A DNA stretch of 9,529 bases. Origin: JAVBOV01 sp031550205. GTDB taxonomy: Bacteria; Pseudomonadota; Alphaproteobacteria; RF32; CAG-239. Under the pieces are notes generated by a model. It was not told where the DNA came from. It saw only the letters and a list, made by a program, of their open reading frames with translations, and did not search any database. Within the stretch, counting starts at the first letter, position 1; each line of letters starts with the position of its first letter. Made by a program: the position numbers and the translations under genes. The stretch lies in NCBI GenBank assembly GCA_031550205.1, contig JAVBOV010000079.1:1-9529 (forward strand), given 5' to 3'. This document shows, piece after piece, positions 1-5,379 of this stretch.

Positions 1-252
1 GTCGGTAGGCGGTAGTCGGTAGTCGGTGGTCTGTGGTCGGTAGTCTGTGGTCGGTGGTCGGTGGTCGGTGGTCGGTGGTCGGTGGTCGGTGGTCGGTGGT
101 CGGTGGTCGGTGGTCGGTGGTCGGTAGTCTGTGGTCGGTAGTCGGTAGTCGGTAGTCGGTGGTCTGTGGTCTGTGGTCGGTAGTCGGTAGTCTGTGGTCG
201 GTGGTCGGTAGTCGGTAGTCGGTAGTCGGTAGTCGGTGGTCGGTAGTCGGCG
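1..252. repeat. Heptanucleotide tandem array 1 (GTCGGTR family, 36 units)
   Basis: The whole stretch reads in one 7-bp phase with no slip, from position 1 to an imperfect last unit (GTCGGCG, 246-252). By hand count there are 14 GTCGGTA, 14 GTCGGTG, 6 GTCTGTG, one GGCGGTA and the last unit. Ten consecutive GTCGGTG units occupy 50-119. The T at unit position 4 always occurs with G at position 7, so GTCTGTG behaves as an inherited variant spread by duplication. The plus strand is very G/T rich. Seven is not a multiple of three, and TAG occurs wherever a unit ends in A, so the plus strand is not coding. The array may continue left of the window. Heptamer arrays of this kind resemble the short tandemly repeated repetitive (STRR) sequences of cyanobacteria in form; function is unknown. 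Confidence 0.97.
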
Positions 253-287
253 AGGGATGTTTTTAATAAAGGTGGATGGAGAGAGTT

Positions 288-329
288 AAATTACCAATTT
301 CGGAGCACATGCTCCGAAATTGGTAATTT
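288..329. repeat. Perfect 42-bp palindrome (20-bp arms)
   Basis: Positions 288-307 are exactly complementary to 310-329, leaving only the central CA unpaired. The arms run from AAATTACC to CGGAGCA. As RNA this would be a 19-20 bp hairpin in either direction. No T-run follows on the plus strand, so it is not a standard terminator there. It lies between heptamer array 1 and the terminator of the aminotransferase gene. It could be a protein-binding palindrome, a cruciform-forming repeat unit or a back-up terminator; the sequence does not decide. Confidence 0.85.
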
Positions 330-380
330 GAGTGACTGGGATATTTGTTGGAGAAATTGGGTTTTGTATTATTAATTAAA

Positions 381-410
381 AAAAACAGCCCTCGGGAGAG
401 GGCTGTTTTT
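381..410. terminator. Bidirectional intrinsic terminator after the aminotransferase gene
   Basis: A 13-bp perfect stem (381-393 with 398-410, core CAGCCCTC/GAGGGCTG) closes on a GGGA loop. It has A-runs on the left and T-runs on the right, so it can end transcription in both directions. It lies 17 bp beyond the stop codon of the minus-strand aminotransferase. Confidence 0.9.
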
Positions 411-427
411 GTTTGGCTGTAGAAGAC

Positions 428-1567
428 TTAGGCTTTATTGATTGTTTCAATAATGTAGTCTTGTTCTTCTTTGGTCAGGTAGGGGTGCATTGGGATGCAG
501 ACTACTTCTTTGGCCATTTTCTCGCAAACCGGCAGGCTGCGTTTGTTGTAGTGTTTATATGCGGTCTGGGTGTGAACCGGGCGCGGGTAGAAGGCGGCGT
601 TTGGAACTCCGGCTTCTTTCAAGGCGCCGGTCAAGGCGTCTTTGTTGGGAGCAAGTATGGTATAAATTGCCCAGGCAGAAGTGCAGCCGTCAAGGTGTTT
701 TTGGGTTTTATATTTGGCATCAATATTCTTATGATAATATTGGCCGATTTGCTCGCGGTTTTTTAATTCTTCGGCAAAGATTTCCAATTTTTTAAGCAAT
801 ACGGCAGCTTGGAAGCTGTCCATGCGGCCGGTCATGCCGAGGCGCATGTTGTCATACTTATCATCTTTATTCATGCCGTGAACGCGGCAGGATTTGATAA
901 TGTCATTTTCTTCATCGGTGTTCATGAACACGGCACCGCCGTCGCCGTAACAAGCCAAAGGCTTGGTGGGGTAGAAAGAAGTGGCGGTCATATCGGCAAG
1001 GTCTGCGTGGCCAACGTTTTTGCCCTTATAAACAGCGCCGTAGCTTTGGGCGGCGTCGGAAAGATATTTCATGCCGTTGTCATGAGCAATTTTTTTGATT
1101 GCGTCATAGTCTACCGGAGAACCGAAAATATCTACAGACATTACGGCCTTAAGATTTAGTTTGCCTTCTTTTTTAACTTCATCCACGGCTTTTTGCAGAT
1201 CTGCAACGCTCATGTTGAAGGTATCAGGATCGGAATCTACAAACACCGGAGTTGCGCCCAAAAAAGCAACGGCTTCAGCCGAGGCAACGAAAGTGAAGCT
1301 CGGTACAAAAACCGCATCGCCAGGTTTAACGCCCCAAGCCATTAGGGCCAGAACCAGAGCATCGGTGCCGGAAGAGCAAGTGGCGGCATATTTGGTGCCG
1401 GAATACCCAGCCAGTTTGGCGTCTAATTCGGCGCATTCGGGGCCTTGGGCATAACCGCCGTGGTCTAGAATTTTTTCAAACGCTTTTAAGAAGTTTTCTT
1501 TGCCAATTTTCTTTTGGGCAGAAGGGAGGTCGAATAATTGAATCGGTTTTTGAGGTTTGTTAGTCAT
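428..1567 (-). CDS. DegT/DnrJ/EryC1/StrS family PLP-dependent sugar aminotransferase, WbpE-like
   Basis: A 379-residue cytosolic enzyme of the fold-type I aminotransferase family that transfers an amino group, usually from glutamate, to a keto group on a nucleotide sugar. Visible landmarks are the PLP-phosphate loop SSGTDAL (residues 65-71), the cofactor-ring aspartate in SDAAQS (D171), and the Schiff-base lysine in SFYPTKPLACYGDGGA (K202). The sequence around K202, the RVHGMNK...MTGRMDSFQAAVLLKKLEIF stretch (about 228-264) and the PMHPYL end resemble WbpE, which makes the 3-amino group of UDP-2,3-diamino-glucuronate for surface polysaccharide. That substrate is inferred from resemblance. Length is normal for the family. 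The ATG is preceded by AAAGGA ten bases upstream. No other glycan gene is next to it. It is monocistronic here, with its own promoter and terminator, and divergent from mlaA. Other sugar 3- or 4-aminotransferases of the family are possible. Confidence 0.9.
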   Translation of the reverse strand: MTNKPQKPIQLFDLPSAQKKIGKENFLKAFEKILDHGGYAQGPECAELDAKLAGYSGTKYAATCSSGTDALVLALMAWGVKPGDAVFVPSFTFVASAEAVAFLGATPVFVDSDPDTFNMSVADLQKAVDEVKKEGKLNLKAVMSVDIFGSPVDYDAIKKIAHDNGMKYLSDAAQSYGAVYKGKNVGHADLADMTATSFYPTKPLACYGDGGAVFMNTDEENDIIKSCRVHGMNKDDKYDNMRLGMTGRMDSFQAAVLLKKLEIFAEELKNREQIGQYYHKNIDAKYKTQKHLDGCTSAWAIYTILAPNKDALTGALKEAGVPNAAFYPRPVHTQTAYKHYNKRSLPVCEKMAKEVVCIPMHPYLTKEEQDYIIETINKA

Positions 1568-1606
1568 TTTTTCATATTCCTTTGTTAAAAATTATTTTCT
1601 ATGGAG

Positions 1607-1635
1607 AATATAAAAGAAGAAAACCGGTTTAGCAA
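1607..1635 (-). promoter_or_regulatory. Probable sigma-70 type promoter of the aminotransferase gene
   Basis: Read on the minus strand, TTGCTA (1635-1630) and TATATT (1612-1607) are separated by 17 bp. These match 4/6 and 5/6 of the -35 and -10 consensus. The start of transcription would fall near 1600, giving a leader of about 33 nt that contains the AAAGGA ribosome binding site. Confidence 0.5.
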
Positions 1636-1650
1636 AACACAAAAAATTTC

Positions 1651-1679
1651 TTTACTGTAACATAAATATTGGTTAGACT
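1651..1679 (+). promoter_or_regulatory. Possible promoter of mlaA-mlaC
   Basis: TTTACT (1651-1656) and TAGACT (1674-1679) are 17 bp apart, each matching 4/6 of the sigma-70 consensus. The expected transcription start near 1686 leaves about 34 nt before the GTG start. This is the best pair in the 152-bp divergent intergenic region, but it is weak. Confidence 0.3.
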
Positions 1680-1719
1680 TCTTGCCAATGAGAACTTTAA
1701 TATAAAAAGGAAAAAGGTT

Positions 1720-2475
1720 GTGAAAAAACAATTACTCCTATTATCTTCAGCAATGCTGCTGGCTTCTGCCAATGTTTATGCGCAAAACAAGCCGGCTGCC
1801 GATGCCGATTATGACGTGCACGAGGTCTCCGACCCGTTAGAGGGTTTTAACCGTGCGATGTTTACTTTCAACTATTATTACATGGACAGATATGTGCTGA
1901 AACCCGCTGCAAAAGGGTATCGCGCAATTACCACTCAGGATATCAGAAACAGAGTTAATTCCGCTCTGGCAAACCTTAAGGAGCCAATCAGCGCTGTTAA
2001 CTATCTTTTGCAGGGAGAGTTGCAAAACTCGGCCACCAGCGTCGGCCGCTTTTTGGTTAACTCCACTTTGGGTCTTGCCGGCACGTTTGACGTGGCAACC
2101 GGATGGGGCTGGGGTTTGGAAAAAACCACTTTAGATAATACATTGGCAAAATATTGCGTGCCGGACGGTCCGTTTATGGTGCTGCCGTTTATCGGTTCCA
2201 CTTCACCGCGCACATTGGCGGCCAATGTGGCTGATAACTTTGCGCATCCGGCATATTGGGCTACCAAAGAGCATGATGACGGAATGCTGGCTTATGCCGG
2301 GTTTATTGCTTTTCAGACTGTTGCGTGGCGTGAAACCACCATTGAGTTTTCAGACGATTTGGAAAGAGATTCGGTTGACTTATATGCAACCATGCGTTCT
2401 GCTTATCTGCAGAATAAAAATAAAATTAACTGCGGCGGTAAGCCTACGTATGATTTTGATTTTGACAATGAATAG
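1720..2475 (+). CDS. mlaA: MlaA/VacJ family outer-membrane lipid asymmetry protein
   Basis: A 251-residue protein of the MlaA (VacJ) family, which sits in the outer membrane and removes mislocalised phospholipid from its outer leaflet, passing it to periplasmic MlaC. The family signature DPLEGFNRAMFTFN (residues 38-51) is present, followed by NLKEPISAVNYLLQG (85-99), RFLVNSTLGLAG (110-121) and GPFMVLPFIGSTSPR (150-164), all close to the Escherichia coli protein. The GTG at 1720 is chosen because a typical signal peptide begins there (MKKQLLLLSSAMLLASANVYA, cut before QNK) and AAAAAGG lies nine bases upstream. An in-frame TTG at 1669 adds an unlikely 17-residue tail. Unlike E. coli MlaA it has no lipobox cysteine near the signal cleavage site; its only cysteines are C146 and C238. 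The TAG stop lies in the left end of interspersed element copy 1. It is the first gene of an mlaA-mlaC unit. Confidence 0.93.
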   Translation: MKKQLLLLSSAMLLASANVYAQNKPAADADYDVHEVSDPLEGFNRAMFTFNYYYMDRYVLKPAAKGYRAITTQDIRNRVNSALANLKEPISAVNYLLQGELQNSATSVGRFLVNSTLGLAGTFDVATGWGWGLEKTTLDNTLAKYCVPDGPFMVLPFIGSTSPRTLAANVADNFAHPAYWATKEHDDGMLAYAGFIAFQTVAWRETTIEFSDDLERDSVDLYATMRSAYLQNKNKINCGGKPTYDFDFDNE

Positions 2476-2618
2476 ACCAGTCTCTAAATTGGTTTTTCGG
2501 AACCACTGTGCGGTCGCTTCCGGTGCTCAAATGCTCATGTACTAAGATGTACACTCCGCTTTTGCGCTCCGGGTCTTCCTTCATTTGTTCCGAAAATTCC
2601 AATTTTGATACAGGTCTA
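2473..2618. mobile_element. MITE-like interspersed element, copy 1 (146 bp)
   Basis: It begins TAGACCAGTCTC and ends ATACAGGTCTA. The outer ~32 bases of the two ends form an imperfect terminal inverted repeat that runs in to CGGAAC/GTTCCG. Apart from one internal gap, it aligns without indels to 7249-7496: 51/60 identical bases on the left and 64/80 on the right by hand alignment. TA at both ends fits a TA target duplication of the IS630/Tc1-mariner type, but no transposase is present. It lies between mlaA and mlaC and includes the mlaA stop codon. Apparent reading frames inside it on both strands simply mirror those of the other copy and are not taken as genes. Confidence 0.8.
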
Positions 2619-2639
2619 ATAAAGAAAAGGATTATGGAT

Positions 2640-3314
2640 ATGAAAAAATATGTTTTAGCAATTTTGGCTTCGGTTTTTATGTTTGCAAATTCGGCAAACG
2701 CACAGGTTGATGCGGGCAAAGCCGAGAAATTTGTGGAAGGCATTACCAAAGAAGGCATTGAAGACATTATTAATGCCAATGTTAACCAAAAAGAAAAAGA
2801 CAAGCGTTTTGAAAAATTGTTCAACAAAGCATTGGACATGGATTTTATCGGCCAATTTGTTTTGGGCCGCTATTGGAAAACCGCCTCAGATGCCCAGAAA
2901 AAAGATTTTATTGCCACTTATCGCGATTTGAACACCAAAACCTGGGGCAGACGCTTTGATGAATTTAAGGGCAGAAGCTTTGTGTTTGGCGGCACTACCG
3001 AATCTAATTCCAAGAACCAGATTTTTGTGAACTCAACAGTTGATATGGGGCAGGGCCAAGAGCCGGCGAAAGTGGTTTGGCGCGTTAAACAGGAAGGCAA
3101 CACTTTTAAGGTGATTGATATTGTGATTGAGAACGTGAGCTTGGCAATTACGGCCAGAAATGAATATTCTGCTTTCATTAAGAACAACGGCGGCAGCATT
3201 GATGCCTTGATTAAGGATTTGAAGAATAAGGCCAAAAATCCGGATAAACTGCAGCCGGCGGGAAAAGAAGGAAAACAATCGCTTCTGCATAGGGCAGTGA
3301 GTGTTTTCGGATAA
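2640..3314 (+). CDS. mlaC: MlaC/Ttg2D family periplasmic phospholipid-binding protein
   Basis: A 224-residue periplasmic carrier that shuttles phospholipid between the outer-membrane MlaA complex and the inner-membrane MlaFEDB transporter. The family core is visible: FIGQFVLGRYWKTASDAQKK (69-88), the YRDLNTKTWGRRFDEFKG segment (94-111), VVWRVKQEGNTFKVIDIVIENVS (145-167) and the closing NEYSAFIKNNGGSIDALIKDLK (174-195). A signal peptide with an ANA cleavage site before QVDAG covers residues 1-21. Two ATGs occur, at 2634 and 2640. The second is preferred because AAGG (2627-2630) is nine bases upstream of it and only three from the first. Length is normal. No mlaF, mlaE or mlaD is in the window, so the transporter must be elsewhere. 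It is probably cotranscribed with mlaA through the interspersed element. The tail after residue 200 is Lys/Gln rich and not family-typical. Confidence 0.92.
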   Translation: MKKYVLAILASVFMFANSANAQVDAGKAEKFVEGITKEGIEDIINANVNQKEKDKRFEKLFNKALDMDFIGQFVLGRYWKTASDAQKKDFIATYRDLNTKTWGRRFDEFKGRSFVFGGTTESNSKNQIFVNSTVDMGQGQEPAKVVWRVKQEGNTFKVIDIVIENVSLAITARNEYSAFIKNNGGSIDALIKDLKNKAKNPDKLQPAGKEGKQSLLHRAVSVFG

Positions 3315-3315
3315 G

Positions 3316-3347
3316 AAAAAAGGCCTCTCGGAAGAGAGGCTTTTTTC
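3316..3347. terminator. Bidirectional terminator after mlaC
   Basis: GCCTCTC (3323-3329) pairs with GAGAGGC (3334-3340) around a GGAA tetraloop, flanked by six A on the left and six T on the right. It begins one base after the mlaC stop codon and ends the mlaA-mlaC transcript. Confidence 0.93.
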
Positions 3348-3359
3348 TTGAAAAATTTT

Positions 3360-3385
3360 CCCTCCCTTATACATTAAAGGGAGGG
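3360..3385. repeat. REP-like hairpin CCCTCCCTT/AAGGGAGGG
   Basis: A perfect 9-bp stem (3360-3368 with 3377-3385) with an 8-base loop, followed by GCGGGGTGGG. Pyrimidine/purine hairpins of this form are common intergenic repeats in bacterial genomes. A related CCCTCTCCC hairpin followed by GGGAGAGGG is present at 5347-5369 in this window. Confidence 0.6.
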
Positions 3386-3452
3386 CGGGGTGGGTTTAAA
3401 TGGCAATCTCATCTGAATCTTTCTTCAAGTCTATTACCTGCAAATTTTTTAT

Positions 3453-3476
3453 GTTACTTTTGGGTGCAAAAGTAAC
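3453..3476. repeat. Perfect hairpin GTTACTTTTG / CAAAAGTAAC
   Basis: A 10-bp perfect stem with a GGTG loop. Hairpins of this wording are widespread as interspersed repeats in bacterial genomes (recollection, not searched). No T-run follows, so it is not a terminator. Confidence 0.6.
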
Positions 3477-3750
3477 CAAAACACTCCGCCGGAGCTTGCT
3501 TTATAAGATTTTATATTTGCTTATTTTGCTCTCTTCGCAAAGTTCTGCTTTTCTCTTTTATTGTTCTTTCGGTGTCTTACTTTTCTTTCGGCAGAACACG
3601 CTCAGAGCCGAAGGACGCAAAATTACACATATAAAATCTAAAAAGCTGCGCTATGGCGAACTTTGTTAGGAGATTTTATTTTTCTGTTGACTTTTGTCTA
3701 AGTTGGGGATAGGGTTGGGCTAATGAACAAATTATGATGTTAAACTATTA

Positions 3751-3764
3751 AAATATATATATTT
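3751..3764. promoter_or_regulatory. AT-only 14-bp palindrome abutting a start codon
   Basis: AAATATATATATTT is perfectly self-complementary and ends at the base before the ATG at 3765. It takes the place where a Shine-Dalgarno sequence would be. A possible -10 hexamer TAAAAT (3749-3754) would start transcription within a few bases of the ATG, giving a nearly leaderless mRNA. No convincing -35 is visible. It may instead be an operator or simply AT-rich promoter DNA. Confidence 0.3.
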
Positions 3765-5153
3765 ATGGAAAAAAAATTAAACTTAGAAAATTTGAACATT
3801 GATCAGGTTAAACTGTTTTTGCAAAATGCCGAATTGGAACAGCTTAAAAAAGCTTATCCGCAAATGTTTAAGAGAGCTTTGGGTTTTGCCGAGCCGGTGG
3901 ATTTGCAGAGCATTTATCTGAAAAGCCAAAAATTGTTTGCAGAGGCGATGATTGAGGTTCTGCCTACGGCTTGCGCAAAAGAATGGGAAGCCTTTGAAAA
4001 ATTTGCTTATAAAGCTCCTGGAAAGCAACAGTTTATTTATGACTTGCTGCAGCTTTACCCTAAAGTTAAAGATAGCGGGAAGCAGGTTAAAATTGCTGAG
4101 ATTGCCAATCATCTTGCCGATTATATGGGCAAGCAGGATGAAGTTTTGAGCGTTAAGATGTTTTGGGAAATCAAATATTCTAACCAGAATATACAAGCAT
4201 TTGATTCTGTGTATAATCGCATTATAAACTATGCTGAGTTTGGAGAAGAGGCTAAGGCGTATGTTTGCCGTTTGGTTGAAGAAGACGAAGCCAACGTTGG
4301 AGATGCAATTGCTTTTTGCAAGCTGGTGGATTGGACTTCTTCTCTTTATGGAGTTGAAGTTTTGTCTTTTATTCAGGCAAAAATGGATGCTTCTAACAAT
4401 GCTTCAATCGACTGCAGAGCTGATGCTTTGGAGATTATGAAAAAGTTTTCATTTAATGAAGCCGATAACATTGAACATTTGTTTGATGCAGAGTGGCGGA
4501 TGAAGGCTTTGCTTTGCTCTATACACAAAGATGAGCTTGTGCATTCTAAAATGTGTCGGTGGATGGATGAAATTATTTCATCTTTGAAATGGTATGATTT
4601 TGAAGACTTGAGGGCTTTGACCGAGGAGATTGTTCAGAAAAACAACGGCATTAATTCGTGGCTGGTTGCTTTGTGGAACAAAGCCCTTAAAACGCACCCT
4701 TCGGCAGATGCCAGAGATAACAAGTTTTGGTACTTTGCGGGTTATGCGGTTGTGTTGGCAAATTTTTCCGGTTTTAGGAGTTTGGATGAAACAGATGTTA
4801 TCTTTAAACATGCAATGCGCAGGTATTGGAAAAACCCAAAAGAAAGAGAGCAGATTGCTACTTTTTTGAAGAAGACGGTTTATCCTTTGGATTGGCTGCT
4901 TGAGCATGACTTTAGAGAAAACCTGGTGCGCATATATGTCGACAACTGGTGGCTGGCAAATGTGAAAAAGGCCACGGTTGAAGATTATTATGCTTTGTGC
5001 AGGGTTATGAAAAGGCACAATATTGATATTGGGGCTTTCTTTTATGAAGATGAGAACTTTAAAGGCTTAAAGGCTGAGGCTGAAAAGCAGGAAGCTGAAA
5101 AGGCTGAGAGCAAAAAGCAATTGGCCGAGGTTTGCAAAGCGCTGGGAGTTTGA
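3765..5153 (+). CDS. Hypothetical protein, 462 aa, predominantly helical
   Basis: A long intact reading frame whose product I do not recognise. It has no signal peptide and no clear membrane segment, so it is probably cytosolic. The sequence is rich in Lys, Glu, Leu, Ala and Phe/Trp, consistent with an all-helical fold. The last ~30 residues (KAEAEKQEAEKAESKKQL region) are a highly charged coiled-coil-like tail ending CKALGV. No catalytic motif, nucleotide-binding loop or metal site is apparent. The ATG at 3765 is the first in frame after a stop-rich, AT-only region. No Shine-Dalgarno sequence precedes it. It is a single gene with repeat-filled intergenic DNA on both sides and a terminator at 5273-5306. 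Its length and coherent sequence make it very likely real. It could be a lineage-specific or structural/adaptor protein, but no function can be assigned. Confidence 0.8.
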   Translation: MEKKLNLENLNIDQVKLFLQNAELEQLKKAYPQMFKRALGFAEPVDLQSIYLKSQKLFAEAMIEVLPTACAKEWEAFEKFAYKAPGKQQFIYDLLQLYPKVKDSGKQVKIAEIANHLADYMGKQDEVLSVKMFWEIKYSNQNIQAFDSVYNRIINYAEFGEEAKAYVCRLVEEDEANVGDAIAFCKLVDWTSSLYGVEVLSFIQAKMDASNNASIDCRADALEIMKKFSFNEADNIEHLFDAEWRMKALLCSIHKDELVHSKMCRWMDEIISSLKWYDFEDLRALTEEIVQKNNGINSWLVALWNKALKTHPSADARDNKFWYFAGYAVVLANFSGFRSLDETDVIFKHAMRRYWKNPKEREQIATFLKKTVYPLDWLLEHDFRENLVRIYVDNWWLANVKKATVEDYYALCRVMKRHNIDIGAFFYEDENFKGLKAEAEKQEAEKAESKKQLAEVCKALGV

Positions 5154-5168
5154 TTTTTTTGATTCTTT

Positions 5169-5236
5169 GTCATGCTGAATTTATTTCAGCATCCCATTCT
5201 AATTATCAGGAGATCCCGAAACAAGTTCGGGATGAC
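5169..5236. repeat. Two-hairpin palindromic interspersed element (GTCAT...ATGAC)
   Basis: The unit is bounded by GTCAT (5169-5173) and ATGAC (5232-5236) and holds two hairpins of identical design. ATGCTGAA pairs with TTCAGCAT (5172-5179, 5185-5192), and ATCCCGAA pairs with TTCGGGAT (5213-5220, 5226-5233). Each has an 8-bp stem and a 5-base loop. A further partial copy, TTCGGGATGA, lies at 5247-5256. This wording, often mis-translated as HAEFISASH and EIPKQVRDD, is a familiar palindromic repeat in many proteobacterial genomes (recollection). The open frame across it is not a gene. Confidence 0.8.
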
Positions 5237-5272
5237 GTATGGTGTTTTCGGGATGAAAAAGATTATGATAAC

Positions 5273-5306
5273 AAAAAAGAGGGTTCGATTTTGAACCCTC
5301 TTTTTT
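5273..5306. terminator. Bidirectional terminator between convergent genes
   Basis: A perfect 14-bp stem (5273-5286 with 5293-5306; core GAGGGTTC/GAACCCTC) with a 6-base loop. It is A-rich on the left and T-rich on the right. It serves the 462-aa gene and can also stop accC transcription coming from the other side. Confidence 0.93.
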
Positions 5307-5346
5307 GGTTTTGCAAAAGGATGGTTGGTTGAACCCCTCACCCCAG

Positions 5347-5369
5347 CCCTCTCCCGCAAGGGGAGAGGG
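5347..5369. repeat. CCCTCTCCC/GGGAGAGGG interspersed hairpin
   Basis: CCCTCTCCC pairs with GGGAGAGGG around GCAAG in a 9-bp perfect stem, within the wider wording CCCCTCACCCCAGCC...AGGGAG. This is a very common intergenic repeat in bacterial genomes, known from its false translation SPQPSPARGEG (recollection). It lies 11 bp beyond the accC stop and might add to termination of the minus-strand operon. Confidence 0.7.
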
Positions 5370-5379
5370 AGAAATGGGT

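Larger units (their letters stand above)
3386..3764. other. Gene-free, repeat-bearing intergenic stretch
   Basis: No convincing gene is seen here. An 89-codon open frame (3400-3669, plus) gives a protein without recognisable features, lacks a ribosome binding site and runs straight through hairpin repeats, so it is treated as chance. Contents are: a perfect 10-bp hairpin (3453-3476); an 11-bp inverted repeat AGATTTTATAT/ATATAAAATCT (3506-3516, 3629-3639); a TTCGGC/GCCGAA hairpin (3587-3592, 3607-3612); and an AT-only palindrome at the 3' end. The composition suggests a relic made of one or more interspersed repeats. Confidence 0.6.

Noticed and set aside
1..252. CRISPR-like array
   Set aside because: There are no spacers; 7-bp units are directly joined. 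Repeat length and layout exclude CRISPR.
1564..1576. Three-codon leader ORF (ATG AAA AAA TGA) overlapping the aminotransferase start on the minus strand
   Set aside because: Its ATG is only two bases from the AAAGGA site, too close for initiation; it is most likely a by-product of the A-rich leader.
1669..1719. N-terminal extension of MlaA from TTG
   Set aside because: It would place 17 polar residues before a complete signal peptide, and a well-placed AAAAAGG supports the GTG at 1720.
3400..3669. 89-codon plus-strand open frame
   Set aside because: No ribosome binding site. It begins just after a REP-like hairpin and runs through two further hairpins. The translation has no recognisable domain, and its hydrophobic stretch comes from T-rich repeat DNA.
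3687..3720. TTGACT at 3687-3692 as the -35 of the 462-aa gene
   Set aside because: The bases 16-18 bp downstream are G-rich (GGGGATAGGG), with no usable -10 hexamer.
5132..5332. 66-codon open frame overlapping the 3' end of the 462-aa gene
   Set aside because: It translates a palindromic interspersed element and a terminator; the HAEFISASH and QVRDD wording is a typical repeat artefact.
5347..5369. Treating the CCCTCTCCC hairpin as the main accC terminator
   Set aside because: There is no T-run on the minus strand after it. The 14-bp stem with T-run at 5273-5306 is a much better terminator.
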